Positions 45,096 to 56,775 of a DNA stretch of 64,000 nucleotides are shown here, piece after piece. The translations under genes and the position numbers were made by a program. Source of the DNA: Neurospora tetrasperma FGSC 2508 (Eukaryota; Ascomycota; Sordariomycetes; Sordariales; Sordariaceae); contig NW_009799179.1 of assembly GCF_000213175.1 (NCBI RefSeq), positions 8,326,705-8,390,704 on the forward strand. The letters run 5' to 3'. Each line of letters opens with the position of its first letter. Positions within the stretch are counted from its first letter, which is position 1. Below the pieces are notes generated by a model. The model did not search any database and had not been told where the DNA came from. It saw nothing but the letters and a program-made list of their open reading frames with translations.

Positions 45096-46749
45096 TCACC
45101 TCCTCAGTAAACCCACTTTCCACTCCTTAAATACCCGTTCAGTGGTAGGCAGCAGACAGTTACTCCTGTCTAGACGTTCCATAACCTCCTTGATGGCCTC
45201 TGTCGGAAGGTTCACCTCCTGGGCATCGCCAGTAAGTGAATCCAGCATGCGGTCAGCCTCCTCTCGGGGAACCAACCGATAAAGCAGTTTGATAGCCGGG
45301 ATACCACTTTCAGCTCCTGGCCTCGTAACCGTGGCCTCCATGGCAGATGATGTAAACACGATACCACTGTTAAGCACCCATACGTGGACAACTTGGTCCT
45401 TCCCTACCCCTTCTTCCTCTGTGGTTGTCATAGTCTCTGTGATGGGAAGCAACAGCGACTGGGAGGATCCTGATCGTGCTATGGTGGAAATCAGGGTCGC
45501 GGCAAGACACTCTTCAAGTCCTGGGCTGAGGTTGGACACAGAATCGCAGGAAATCTGCCACTTTAGGAGTGTGACTGCGGCTGTCCGGAAATTGTAAAAG
45601 CCGAGCTGGGATTGACAGGAAGAGCAAAACACGTTGAGGCTCCGAATCTGGTTACTGCTTTCGTCTGAAGCAACAACTTGCCTCTCTGGCGATCCATGCT
45701 CAGGGGTAGAGAGTGAATACTAAAGAGCGGAAAGATGGTCAGCACTAACTGACGAGGGGAGAGGTTTACTGGTGTGAAGAGTTGAGAAAGGATGTTCCTC
45801 CAGTTAATCCCAGAGCATTTAGGACTTGGCAATGATCTGGCGAAATGCGGAGGGTTCAGCCTGTCAGCCACCGAATGGAAGCGCCCCATCACAGAAGTCA
45901 GGTTCGTCAACCACTCAGTGCCCCGCATAAGCAGGGGACAGAGTCTGCTTGATTTTGGGCATTTGTATCGGTATCCATGCCATTGAGGGGCCGAAGCCGA
46001 CTTGGCTACCTTCTTGATGCCCCGACTGCTAGGATTCAAATGGACACAATCGAGACGGTGAATTGACCAAGTCATGAGCATGCTACATATGGACTTACCG
46101 TGATGTTGGAACAGTCCTGCTCGACGAATAACAGCGTTGTCAAATCAACAAAACCAACACCTTGTTGCGCCGAAATGGCCGAGCTCGCGCCATATCCTCG
46201 AGCTGCAAGACTCATGTCATCTGCTCTAGCGCTTTGCCCGTTGGCATCAACGCCGTTTGACTTGTCGTGGTGGTGATGGTCATGATCGTGGTCACCAGGT
46301 TTGTGACAGTGCCAAAACTCCATCATCTCAGCCCAGTTCTCACTCGGGAGGTCTTTCCACACCTTGACAACATCTCGCTTGACAACAACGGCCTGGCATC
46401 GTCTACAAACAACTTCGGAACCGGCCTTCAAATCGGTGGCTGTCCAAGTGGACGACTCGGCTGATGATGCATCCGTGTATGTTGCTTGACCCAACGGTAA
46501 CCTCCAGGAGAGCGCAGAGGCTCCAGGCCTTTGTATTGGCAGAATGGCGCCGCCAAGGGCTACCTTTGCGGGTAGATGTAGTGTATGAGACTGTCCATGG
46601 TGTGTGAGCTCGACTTTCTCCCCATCCGCTGCCACCACTACTCGTGTTGACGCATCGCTTGCAGAGCCCAGTGAGATGGCCAGCGATATCTGGCGGATAT
46701 TTGAGAGCAACTCTGCATACAGCAGCGGCGTTGCAGGTTGGGATGCCAT
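45096..46749 (-). CDS. HECT_2-family ubiquitin-conjugating-enzyme-binding protein (UBE3D-like)
   Basis: I propose three exons (46749-46099, about 46012-45770, 45719-45096) giving about 505 residues. Exon 1 starts MASQPATPLLYAELLSNIRQ and contains a Cys pair CRRC (115-118). It also holds the diagnostic block NWAEMMEFWHCHKP (138-151), followed by a His/Asp-rich stretch that may bind metal. Exon 3 holds a second Cys pair in FCSSCQSQLGFYNFR and the conserved C-terminal half with VHVWVLNSGIVFTSS and KLLYRLVPREEADRML. Human UBE3D of this family binds the E2 UBCH10 and is reported to act as an E3 ligase towards cyclin B; function in fungi is unknown. The 50-nt intron 2 is well supported (GTAAAC, GTGCTGAC branch, TTTAG). 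The start of exon 2 is uncertain, with acceptors at 46012 or 46009, and an upstream in-frame ATG at 46878 exists. Confidence 0.8.
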
Positions 46750-47331
46750 GCTGGTCGAAACGAAGATGAAGCGAGGTTGCGAGACGAGAAATGGATGGAA
46801 GTTGAAGTTGTGAAAGTGAAAGTGCTGCCTCCCCACATGAGCTAAGTGGAAATGGATGGAAGCTCCCCTGCTCCCCACCGCGATCGAAAGCGTCGAGGTC
46901 TGGACTGCTTACCTAATGCACCTGGAGCGCCACTTGGAGTGGAAACTTCAGGTGCAGCCTTGCCAAGCCCGTGTCAGCTCTCACAGTCACGTCCCGTCAC
47001 CAGTCGCTGGCCAAAATTTCAGGGAAGGCGTGTGCACCGTACCGCATCCACTGCGCCAGTCTTCAGCCGTGACCTGCATCCTTCTGCCTCCACCGTCTAG
47101 TCCTTTGCTGATAGCCTCAGTTATACCACGACAAAGTGTCAAACTGTCACCGTCAATCTTAGCTGCCCCGTCAGTTACCATACCCGATTCCACCCAACCA
47201 CCCACGGGCAGCGCCACATCATCACGTCCCGTTTCCTCCCGACCATATACCATCATTCACCCTCGCGGCGCGCTGGACATTCTTGCGACGACCCCGACCT
47301 GACATGACACGAGGAGGATACGGCCAGCACC
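46750..47331. promoter_or_regulatory. Bidirectional promoter UBE3D-like gene / SF3B1
   Basis: The two divergent start codons are 582 bp apart. The stretch contains open frames on both strands without domains. I see no clear TATA box or other motif. Confidence 0.55.
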
Positions 47332-50300
47332 ATGTCGGACTCGGATTTTGAACAGATCAAGAAGCTCCAGCAGGAGCGCAATGCTGCTGCCGCCGCCAAG
47401 AGCGGTTCGCGCAGCTTTGATCCTGCCAACCAACGATCCGACAACAGCACCAAAGCCAAGCTGGGAGAAATATGGGACACCGATCTGTATGAACGCAACA
47501 GCGGCGACAAGTTTGCGGGCTACCACACCACCCTGCCTGCTGCCGATGGCGACGACGAAGAGATGGAAGATGCCGACTCCGGCCGTCGCCTAGTAGGACA
47601 GTACACCGCCACCCGAGCTCAGATCGATGAGTTTGCACGCGGCGATGGCGTCGAGGAGGACGATCCCCTGGCTGGCCGGGGCGAAAAGAGCAACCGCATC
47701 ACCGACAGGGAGACCGACTACCAGAAGCGCCGATTTGACCGCGTTCTGACCCCTACACGAGCCGACCCATTTGCTGCCAACCGCCAAGCAGGTGCCACTG
47801 AGGAAGGCGAAAGTTACCGGGAAATCATGGAACGCCGCGAGCTTGAGCGAGAGGAAGAGCGCGTACGGCGCGCCATTGAACAGAAGATGAAGGAGGGCGG
47901 TCCGGTCGAGGAGCACCAGCCTACCCTTCAGGATTCCGGTAACAAGGAGAACGAGGAGGCTGGCTCTACTGAAGCTGCGGCTGGTCGGAAGCGCAAGAAG
48001 AGATGGGATGTCGCCTCTACAGATGATGCCACCCCGGCACCAGAGCCCAAGAAGAGGTCTAGGTGGGATCAAGCACCATCTGTTCCCGCTCCAGGGGCGC
48101 CAGGGGCGGAGCCCAAGAAGCGATCCCGCTGGGACCAGGCGCCTTCTGCCACTCCTGTTGGTAACGTCGGCCTAGCTACCCCGATGCACCCTACCCAGAC
48201 TGCCGTCGTGCCCCCAGCTTTCGGCGCTGATGCGGCCGGTCGCTACGCACCACTCAGCGACGAAGAGCTGGACGCGATGCTTCCAGGCCCCGAACAAGGT
48301 TACAAGATTCTTGATCCGCCACCAGGGTATGCCCCCGTGCGAGCACCGGCACACAAGCTGATGCAGGCTCCGGCCCCAACAACGGGCTTCATGATGCAGG
48401 ACCCCGACAGCGGACGGATGACAGGCCAGCAGGTGCCAAAGGAGATTCCCGGTGTGGGAGACCTGCAATTTTTCAAGCCCGAAGATATGGCATACTTCGG
48501 CAAGCTCACCGACGGAGCAGATGAGGAAAGCTTGAGTGTTGAAGAGCTCAAGGAGAGAAAGATTATGAGGCTCTTGCTGAAGGTCAAGAACGGTACTCCT
48601 CCTATGAGAAAGACTGCGCTCAGACAATTGACAGATAATGCTCGCAACTTTGGTGCCGGCCCCCTCTTCAACCAAATTCTTCCTCTGCTCATGGAGAAAA
48701 CATTGGAGGACCAGGAACGCCATCTTCTCGTCAAGGTTATTGATCGTATCTTGTACAAGCTCGATGACATGGTTCGACCATACGTTCACAAGATTCTCGT
48801 CGTTATCGAACCCCTTCTTATCGATCAGGACTACTATGCCCGTGTTGAGGGTCGGGAAATCATTTCGAACCTCAGCAAGGCTGCTGGTCTTGCCACAATG
48901 ATCAGTGTCATGCGTCCAGATATTGATCACGTCGATGAATATGTCAGAAACACTACTGCCAGAGCCTTTGCCGTGGTTGCCTCGGCTCTGGGTATCCCAG
49001 CTCTGCTCCCCTTCTTGCGAGCTGTGTGCCGAAGCAAAAAGTCGTGGCAGGCTCGTCACACAGGTGTCAAGATTGTCCAGCAGATTCCCATCTTGATGGG
49101 CTGCGCAGTCTTGCCCCATCTCAAGCAGCTGGTTGACTGTATCGGACCCAACCTGAACGATGAACAGACCAAGGTCCGCACAGTGACCAGTTTGGCCATC
49201 GCAGCTCTCGCCGAGGCATCTAACCCCTACGGTATCGAGAGCTTCGATGATATTCTCAACCCCCTTTGGACCGGTGCCCGAAAGCAGCGAGGCAAGGGTC
49301 TGGCGGGTTTCCTCAAGGCTGTCGGTTATATTATCCCGCTTATGGATGAAGACTATGCCAACTATTACACCAGTCAGATTATGGAGATTCTGCTACGAGA
49401 GTTTGCCTCTCCCGATGAAGAGATGAAGAAGGTTGTGCTAAAGGTGATTTCACAGTGCGCCGCCACCGATGGAGTAACGGCTGGGTACCTAAAGGAGCAT
49501 GTGCTGGACGAGTTCTTCAAGAGCTTCTGGGTACGGCGTATGGCTCTGGACAAGCGCAACTACCGACAGGTCGTTGAGACCACTGTCGACATTGGCCAAA
49601 AGGTTGGTGTCAGCGAGATTCTGGAAAGGATCGTAGCCAACCTGAAGGACGAGAGCGAAGCCTATCGTAAGATGACGGTGGAGACGGTTGAAAAGATTGT
49701 GGCCTCTCTCGGTGCTGCCGATATTGGCGAGCGTCTGGAAGAACGCCTTATCGATGGCATTCTTCATGCGTTCCAGGAACAGAGCGTGGAGGATATCGTT
49801 ATGCTTAACGGCTTCGGTTCGGTGGTTAACGCATTAGGCACCCGATGCAAGCCTTACCTTCCTCAGATTGTCAGCACCATTCTTTGGCGTCTCAACAACA
49901 AGTCAGCTACTGTACGACAGCAAGCAGCCGATTTGATCTCCCGCATTGCCATGGTCATGAAGCAATGCGGTGAGGATGCCCTCATGGGTAAGCTTGGTAT
50001 TGTTCTTTACGAGTATCTTGGTGAGGAGTATCCCGAGGTCCTTGGCTCCATTCTTGGTGCTCTCCGCTCCATTGTTACTGTCGTGGGCATCAGCCAGATG
50101 CAGCCCCCTATCAAGGATCTTCTGCCTCGCCTGACCCCTATTCTTCGTAACCGACACGAGAAGGTACAAGAGAACACGATTGATCTCGTAGGTCGTATTG
50201 CCGATCGCGGTCCAGAGAGTGTCAACGCCCGCGAATGGATGCGAATCTGCTTCGAGCTTCTCGACATGCTCAAGGCTCACAAGAAGGGCATCAGACGTGC

Positions 50301-50979
50301 TGCCAACAACACTTTCGGTTTCATTGCCAAGGCCATTGGTCCTCAGGATGTCCTTGCAACCCTTCTGAATAACCTCCGCGTTCAGGAGCGTCAGTCCCGT
50401 GTCAACACGGCCGTCGCCATCGGTATTGTTGCCGAGACATGCGCGCCCTTCACCGTGTTGCCTGCGCTCATGAACGAGTACCGCGTCCCCGAGCTCAACG
50501 TTCAGAACGGCGTGCTCAAGTCGCTCTCCTTCCTCTTCGAGTACATCGGCGAAATGGCCAAGGACTATGTCTACGCTGTCACGCCACTCCTGGAGGACGC
50601 CCTCATTGACCGTGACCAGGTGCACAGACAAACAGCCGCTAGTGTTGTCAAGCACATTGCCCTTGGCGTTGTTGGTCTCGGTTGCGAGGATGCCATGGTT
50701 CACTTGCTCAACTTGCTGTATCCCAACCTTTTCGAGACCAGCCCCCACGTTATCGACCGCATCGTCGAGGCTATCGAGGCCATCAGGATGGCCGTTGGTC
50801 CGGGGCTGGTCCTCAACTACGTCTGGGCCGGTCTTTTCCACCCGGCGAGAAAGGTACGGACACCATATTGGCGTCTGTACAACGATGCATATGTCCAGTG
50901 CGCGGACGCTATGGTGCCGTATTATCCCAATCTCATCGAGGAGGGCATCGACAGGACGGAGTTGGCGATTATGCTTTAG
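47332..50979 (+). CDS. sf3b1: Splicing factor 3B subunit 1 (SF3B1/SF3b155/Hsh155)
   Basis: An intronless frame of 1215 residues starts [17 protein letters not shown]. The N-terminal region (1-300) is charged and disordered. It has three Lys/Arg-Trp-Asp ULM motifs: KKRWDVAS (Trp225) and two copies of [10 protein letters not shown] (Trp245, Trp267). From about residue 430 to the end it is the HEAT superhelix, very close to human SF3B1 in blocks such as [35 protein letters not shown] and [20 protein letters not shown]. Lys614 in EQTKVRT corresponds to human Lys700, the common cancer mutation site. SF3B1 clamps the branch-point adenosine duplex in the U2 snRNP. The ULMs bind the UHM of U2AF65, whose gene starts 4.2 kb away. 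It is shorter than human SF3B1 (1304) because the N-terminal region has fewer ULM repeats. Lack of introns is notable for such a long gene here. Confidence 0.97.
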   Translation: MSDSDFEQIKKLQQERNAAAAAKSGSRSFDPANQRSDNSTKAKLGEIWDTDLYERNSGDKFAGYHTTLPAADGDDEEMEDADSGRRLVGQYTATRAQIDEFARGDGVEEDDPLAGRGEKSNRITDRETDYQKRRFDRVLTPTRADPFAANRQAGATEEGESYREIMERRELEREEERVRRAIEQKMKEGGPVEEHQPTLQDSGNKENEEAGSTEAAAGRKRKKRWDVASTDDATPAPEPKKRSRWDQAPSVPAPGAPGAEPKKRSRWDQAPSATPVGNVGLATPMHPTQTAVVPPAFGADAAGRYAPLSDEELDAMLPGPEQGYKILDPPPGYAPVRAPAHKLMQAPAPTTGFMMQDPDSGRMTGQQVPKEIPGVGDLQFFKPEDMAYFGKLTDGADEESLSVEELKERKIMRLLLKVKNGTPPMRKTALRQLTDNARNFGAGPLFNQILPLLMEKTLEDQERHLLVKVIDRILYKLDDMVRPYVHKILVVIEPLLIDQDYYARVEGREIISNLSKAAGLATMISVMRPDIDHVDEYVRNTTARAFAVVASALGIPALLPFLRAVCRSKKSWQARHTGVKIVQQIPILMGCAVLPHLKQLVDCIGPNLNDEQTKVRTVTSLAIAALAEASNPYGIESFDDILNPLWTGARKQRGKGLAGFLKAVGYIIPLMDEDYANYYTSQIMEILLREFASPDEEMKKVVLKVISQCAATDGVTAGYLKEHVLDEFFKSFWVRRMALDKRNYRQVVETTVDIGQKVGVSEILERIVANLKDESEAYRKMTVETVEKIVASLGAADIGERLEERLIDGILHAFQEQSVEDIVMLNGFGSVVNALGTRCKPYLPQIVSTILWRLNNKSATVRQQAADLISRIAMVMKQCGEDALMGKLGIVLYEYLGEEYPEVLGSILGALRSIVTVVGISQMQPPIKDLLPRLTPILRNRHEKVQENTIDLVGRIADRGPESVNAREWMRICFELLDMLKAHKKGIRRAANNTFGFIAKAIGPQDVLATLLNNLRVQERQSRVNTAVAIGIVAETCAPFTVLPALMNEYRVPELNVQNGVLKSLSFLFEYIGEMAKDYVYAVTPLLEDALIDRDQVHRQTAASVVKHIALGVVGLGCEDAMVHLLNLLYPNLFETSPHVIDRIVEAIEAIRMAVGPGLVLNYVWAGLFHPARKVRTPYWRLYNDAYVQCADAMVPYYPNLIEEGIDRTELAIML

Positions 50980-51509
50980 GCGATGGGAAGCAGGTTAGTC
51001 TAGCAGGAGCAAACAGGTTTCTTGTTTATATGGTTCAGCTTCGTTATGACGACGAGGGTGAACAACGCAACTTTTTATCGAAGCGTCTTGGGGTTTGGGC
51101 GCGCTATGCGCCATTGAAGGCTTTACACCCATAAACATACGCGCACAACAAAAGAAGGATCAAGTGATGTCACTATGGTTTTATGTGCGATATACACTGA
51201 AATGCGGTCTGTGCCAATGTCATCGTTTGTCGTATTGGTTAGGACATCATAAGATGATGGCATGCTATATTGTAAGAGAATGGTGGATGGTTGTTCTTAG
51301 GTCAGAAAGTAGCTAGGTTGTTACATATGCACCTGTAAAGCTAGGTCAGACGAGCAGATGAGTGCAAAAAGGGATCAATACATAATGAAGGAGTTCATCG
51401 ATGTTCCCTCTTGGACTTCAACGTTGACAATTTTCGATTCCCTCATGAAACTATTTGGCTAGAGATTGTAACAGATCGTTGACAGATTGACAAATTTTTT
51501 CCTTCTCGT

Positions 51510-51578
51510 CTCACCTCTGCTTCACCTGCCTTTCCAACTCGCCTTCACCTCTCTCTTCACCTCCTTCTTCACCTCTCT
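51510..51578. repeat. Imperfect TTCACCTCT-type tandem repeat
   Basis: Five copies of a TCACCT core, mostly preceded by CT or CTT, occur in about 70 bp (CTCACCTCTGC, TTCACCTGCC, CTTCACCTCTCT, CTTCACCTCCTT, CTTCACCTCTCT). The spacing is 12 bp for the last three copies. Confidence 0.75.
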
Positions 51579-54002
51579 AATGATTCGACAAACACACCAC
51601 CCTTTACTAATCTCCATCTACTTACACTAGTCCTGTATTATATCTTAGTTCACTCTCCGTCGAGTTTATTTGGTAAACCTCTTGTATCCAGTGTTTGTCA
51701 ACTTTTATAGGCGATAGACAACTGATCTAGATTTAGTTTGCTAATATATACGAATCTTCTATGTTTCACTACTAGTAACACTTTATTCCGTTCCAGATCA
51801 CTCTGAGAATTCGTTTACATCCTGCCTGTACTTGTTCATGGACCGGGAGGCAAGGACAACCGAGGCTTTGGCTGCTCGCTCTTTCCCGCTTGCTCTTTAT
51901 CCTTCCTGTTAGTATACCTAGAGGTACATATCCTCCGACTCCTTCTTGTATGAGGTAGCTTCCAACCTCCACTCTACAGAAGATCCAACCCGTGTCTTCT
52001 TTCCTTGAGTATCTCCTGTACTGATCTATTATCTCGGTCGAGGGACGCCACAGGATGATATTGCTTAGAGGTATATGCACTGTGCACTTTCGATATATGT
52101 TGGCAAGCGAACATCGTCCTATGATCTTTTACAGGTTTGGCGGACTCGGCTGCAGTGCACATCGGCTGTATTATAAAGGAAATACAAATCTCTCATAAAC
52201 CGCCTACATAGAGGTGCTCACACTGTCATGATCCAGCTGGTGTTTGGATGATATTTTCCCTCGAATTTGCAATCCATAGCTAACATATCATAGATAGTTG
52301 CCGATGAAACCCCGGGGCAGTCCTCACTTCCATCACAAGAGTTTCATTTCTATGAGCCGTAATGGAGCACCCAGCCGTATGAGCCTGGCAGTATGTCTCT
52401 GCCCTATGTCCCGGATATAAGTGGCATCTAGTAATTGACAGCTACCATTTGATCGTTGTTTTACACTACATTTTTGAGTAAAGTAACCGATGTCAGTCAT
52501 CGCTTCGACTGCTTCGATCATGGATACTTCATTTAAACAGGATGTGAGCATTACATAGCCAGGTGGCAATCATACAGTTTCATGAACTTGCAATCTATAT
52601 ATAGACCTGTGATGTCTCTCCTTGCCACATCGAAGAAGGCCGTGGGTGTGAACTGAACTTTCTTAGGTATTGGTAGATTGTTACTTGTGTATGGCAATAG
52701 TAGGTAATTTCATTTATGTCTTTTCCAACCAGACAAGCCACTGCTTGGGGCTGATATTACAAGATGCGGTTCCCGTGAGACTTTGGCGCGCAAGTCTGGT
52801 GTGAAAGGTCCAGAGATTTGACTGAGTCTAGATCTAGGTACTTGGCTATGGGAACAAATTACGAAGCAAATTGCGGTTGCGTTATTTTCAGATCAACGTG
52901 TTGCATTTATGTAAGCTGTTTGAGAGGATACACAGAGTTAGAAGCAGTTTGTCGTCTAGTCCAGTATCTAGACATATTATGCCTGTGCTAACTGTGTAGT
53001 CATTCTATAGTGTACCTACATACCTAGTAAGTACGTGGTTGTTCTCCTAGTACTTGCCTCTACACGTGTGGTTAGTTCTACGACACAATGTGCTCCTTTA
53101 GCTACAGTCGATGTTCAGAATTCAGGTACAGTATTCAAAAGTGGGAGTGTACACTGCAGAGTAACAATATATAGTACCCGTGGTTCGGGAATAGGGGTCC
53201 AAGAAATGTTTCCAACTGTTCAGAAGCAGAAGCCACGGCTCGTTACTCTTTTTCGACTGGATCATATGGACCTGACGCTCAGGTCGTCACCAAGCGACAT
53301 CTCGCTCTCCAGATCGAACCTGCCAGGATCTGTCTCCAGGGGCAATAATTCCTCCAGCTGCCCGACAACAATGGACTGGAATGTAGGAAGGAGGAGAAGA
53401 AATCACAGTGTCACCAGGGAAGCACTCGAAGCCTGAACCATACCGCAGTAATGACAAATCAGGTGACACCGACTTGTCTTCATGTTAATTAGCCGACCAG
53501 GGCGACCGTGTAATCACCCGCGGCGACCGTGTCGAAGCAAGGTTCAAGTCGCTCCCAGATCCCTAAGGTCGGTTATTAGGGTAAGCGGTGAGGGTTACTT
53601 ATCAGAGTTAGTTCCGTAGGGAGGGGGGTGCCAATGAGAGGCCCCCGCATATAGATATAGAGTCAGCGCATCAGAATTCTTGGAGCTCTCGTTATTGAAG
53701 TTCACAGTGGTAACTCCTTGAGGATGATTATCGTGACCTTAGCTTCGCGGCCTTGATGCCGAGCATCAAGTATGCGGTTCGTGCAGTCTACTCACAGTCG
53801 TCCAAGTGAGCCCGTCAAGTCAATCAAGGTGTCGCTTGAAAAAGGAGGATTGCTACTGGCTGACCGCTCGTAGACCCCTGGTTTCCCCATCAGCCTAGGT
53901 ACTTCTAACTTACCATCTGGCGTCCCCTGGTCCAAAGAAAGGGGACCTAGAAAGGGAAACCGAAAACAGGAGAGAGGCCGAGACGACCCAAAACTTGTGA
54001 GA

Positions 54003-54020
54003 TCCGTAACACGTTACGGA
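54003..54020. repeat. 18-bp near-perfect palindrome TCCGTAAC-AC-GTTACGGA
   Basis: Two 8-bp arms, TCCGTAAC and GTTACGGA, are exact inverted repeats around a 2-bp centre. The form suits a site for a dimeric DNA-binding protein. Another CGGA (GCGGAG) and a TACGGAG follow within 25 bp. Confidence 0.7.
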
Positions 54021-56648
54021 GTGAAGCGGAGCATGATACGGAGATAGATGTGACGCAATCAATGCATCAAGGAACGAGTGTTTCGTGTTGATAAGGTGGA
54101 CGTGTGCAGAGACAGAGTGTGTGGGCTCGTTGCTGTCGTGGTGCTGGTCAAGTTCTGGCGCCGCGCTTTCCCTCTCATTCAGTGAATGATAGTTGTAGTT
54201 GCAGGCTTGCGGTGGGGAATGAACAGTTGGTGAAAGTAACACTAAAAGTGATGGCAATTTGGCCTGACGCAACATGGCATTTTGGAAATGCGGTTCAAAT
54301 ACTCGTCCAGCTGACGGGTTGGTCAGACGGCAGGCAGGATTGGATGGTCATGTCGAGGTGGGATTGACGCACTGTTATTGATTGGTATTGACCGCGTCAG
54401 TTTAATTTAGACATATCAGATTGATTGTACCTCTACAGTTGGTCGTGTGTGTCGTAGAATTGAGGGTGTACTAGTGTTTTTTTTCTTTGTTTTTGTCTCT
54501 CTTCTTTTTGGTGGTGGTGCGTGCGGATGGAGTTGGTGTGGCAGCTGTACACGTGTAATGGCTGTATCTGTTCACCTCAACCCCAACGCCCAGCGATATT
54601 AATGGAAGCCCAGGATCGCGCCGTTCGTTGCAGTCGCAATCTCAGTCGAAAATCCCCCGCCATATGAGATCATCTGTTTGTTTCATGTTTGCTTGCTCTC
54701 GGCAGTGCAAAGTAACGGTGAGAGGCAACCTTATCTGGATCGATCTTGAAGCTGTCGACGTTTAATTTGCCAAGTAAAGGGACGTCGTTGTTTGATTGAC
54801 TCTCAACTCATCCACTTGGGCGCGTACTGGGCAAAGCAGAGATTGGAGACGTGTCAAAAGCCAAAAGTGAAAGATTAAGAACAGTCTGTAAAGTGAGATC
54901 TTTCAGCGACTGTGTGCGTTGTGTCGGACGAGCTAATGCACACGGGATGCTGCTAACCACGGTGTACACTACGTACAATCTTGACCTCTCTTGATGCAAC
55001 TTCATTTCAGAAGCGACTTTTCTTGCAATAAGTAGAGTGTTTGTCAAAAAAGGGACTTGGCGTCAAGTGTAGAGACTTGAGGTAGGACAGGAGTATAAGT
55101 GTGTACTCCCCATTGCAACTACTACTGTACATACCTAGTAGCAGCTAGCACTGCAGTCCTAGTATGCCTGGGTCTGCCACCTCAATCTGGCACTCAACTT
55201 CAACTGGCTGTAATGAGTAGGGAGTTTTAGCACAAAGAAATGAAAAAGGGGGGGAGGGGGAAGTTGCAACTGCAGGGGTAAAGACTGTACCGTTTTCATT
55301 GCATTCCCTTTCTTCATTACGCATGCAGCAACAAGCATGCAAGTAGCAAAAACATATACGAGTATATTTTTCTTCACTCTTTCTTGGCACCCTTCCACTT
55401 TGCGATAGTAAATAGATGTAGCTTGGGTGTGTCATTGAAATCATCCGCTGAACCATTGTTACAATAACATCGGGACTACCCTACAAACCTTCCGTTACTT
55501 GGGCTCGTAGTTTTCCATTATCTGACAACCTCTTAATTTCGCAGTGGCCGGGCTTCATTCAGATTCGACTAGTACTCGGGCAGTACAACTGTACTGTGAG
55601 GTTTGCAGTGGGGTCAAGACGGTGCGGCAAGAACAATAGTTTGGACTGTGCTTGTCCGGTCACGGTGCAGCACAGGGGTTGCGGAGTAGCCACCAAACAG
55701 CCACATGACGTCACGAGGCATGGGATTCGGCTGGGAAGACGTGCCCTCGAAGAAAAAAAACCACATGCGTTCCATTTTGTAATCGTCGTCAACCTCACTG
55801 TGGCCTTTCCAAACAGTTACTGTAACAACACCAATCTAGCCAGCATGGGTACCCTCCGAGAGATACTTTACTGGGGGCTAAGCCGAACCTAACAACATTA
55901 CACCGAGTGGGACTTCACGAAATAATACACAGTAGTTATTGCTCACACCTTAGTCACCTCAACCCACCTCTGCCACTCTCATCCTGGCCCGCCCTTTTTC
56001 AACCACTCTGTGAAGCGCGGTTCTGATTCCGCCCCTGGACATCCTGACAGGTCACAGACAGGGGCCCTGGCACATATCTCCTCCCAACGGCTCTCATCTT
56101 CAAGTTCCCTTTGGTCCGTTTTGGCTGACATTGGCTGGTCAGGAACCCGATCCGGCCGGTGGGATATGGTGGAGGTCGGCGAACACTGCCACCACGGCAA
56201 CCTCAACCACCCTTCGACTGTGATGAAATCTTGGATGGGTGCGGGACACGCTTGTACTCGATTGGCCGCCGTCATCGGTCCTCTGCAGCGCGACAATACA
56301 TTTGCGCCGTACCCTGCTGAGCGCACCTTGACCTCTCACAACTTCACAGTTGGCCTTATTCAAACTTGGGCCCCATATCAAACCTCAACAGGGCGGTCCG
56401 TCTCTGGGACACTATCGGTTTCACGAATCGCGATTACCTGTGCTCTTGGAATACAGTGTCAAAGCCAAAGCTGCCTTCGGTCATCTTGGCCCTGAGTGTA
56501 TTGGTGTCAGTAGGAGAGTGCTGCTTCCCCGCGCGATTGTCGGGCAGCAGCACAAGCCTCAGAAAGGACCCTGAAGATCCGTGAGCATGCGCCGGTGCCA
56601 TGATTGGCTAGCTTCGTTTTTGCCATGCGCACTGGGCAAGGCATCCAA

Positions 56649-56676
56649 AACACCACACCCTTAACACCACACCCTT
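56649..56676. repeat. Perfect 14-bp tandem duplication
   Basis: The unit AACACCACACCCTT occurs twice without mismatch. Directly after it GAAAGGAA is also duplicated with one base between the copies. Confidence 0.88.
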
Positions 56677-56755
56677 TTTGAAAGGAATGAAAGGAACCCT
56701 TCGGCCAGTTAATATCGTGCCTTGGGTACTTTACTGGCCACGTTAAGCATTCTGT

Positions 56756-56775
56756 GCCGCCGCCGCCGCCGCCGC
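56756..56775. repeat. CCG trinucleotide repeat
   Basis: About six to seven CCG units are followed by ACTGCCGCGGCAG, itself a CTGCCGCGGCAG palindrome. It lies in the gene-free interval, not in a coding frame I can support. Confidence 0.85.

Noticed and set aside
51772-52140. About 119-codon minus-strand frame in the gene-poor interval
   Set aside because: It lacks an ATG near its start and any domain; it could be an eroded fragment but nothing supports a name.
53500-53550. tRNA-like box B (GGTTCAAGTC) near GCGACCGTGT repeats
   Set aside because: There is no box A at the right distance and no acceptor or anticodon stem can be drawn. The repeated GCGACCGTGT is just a short duplication.
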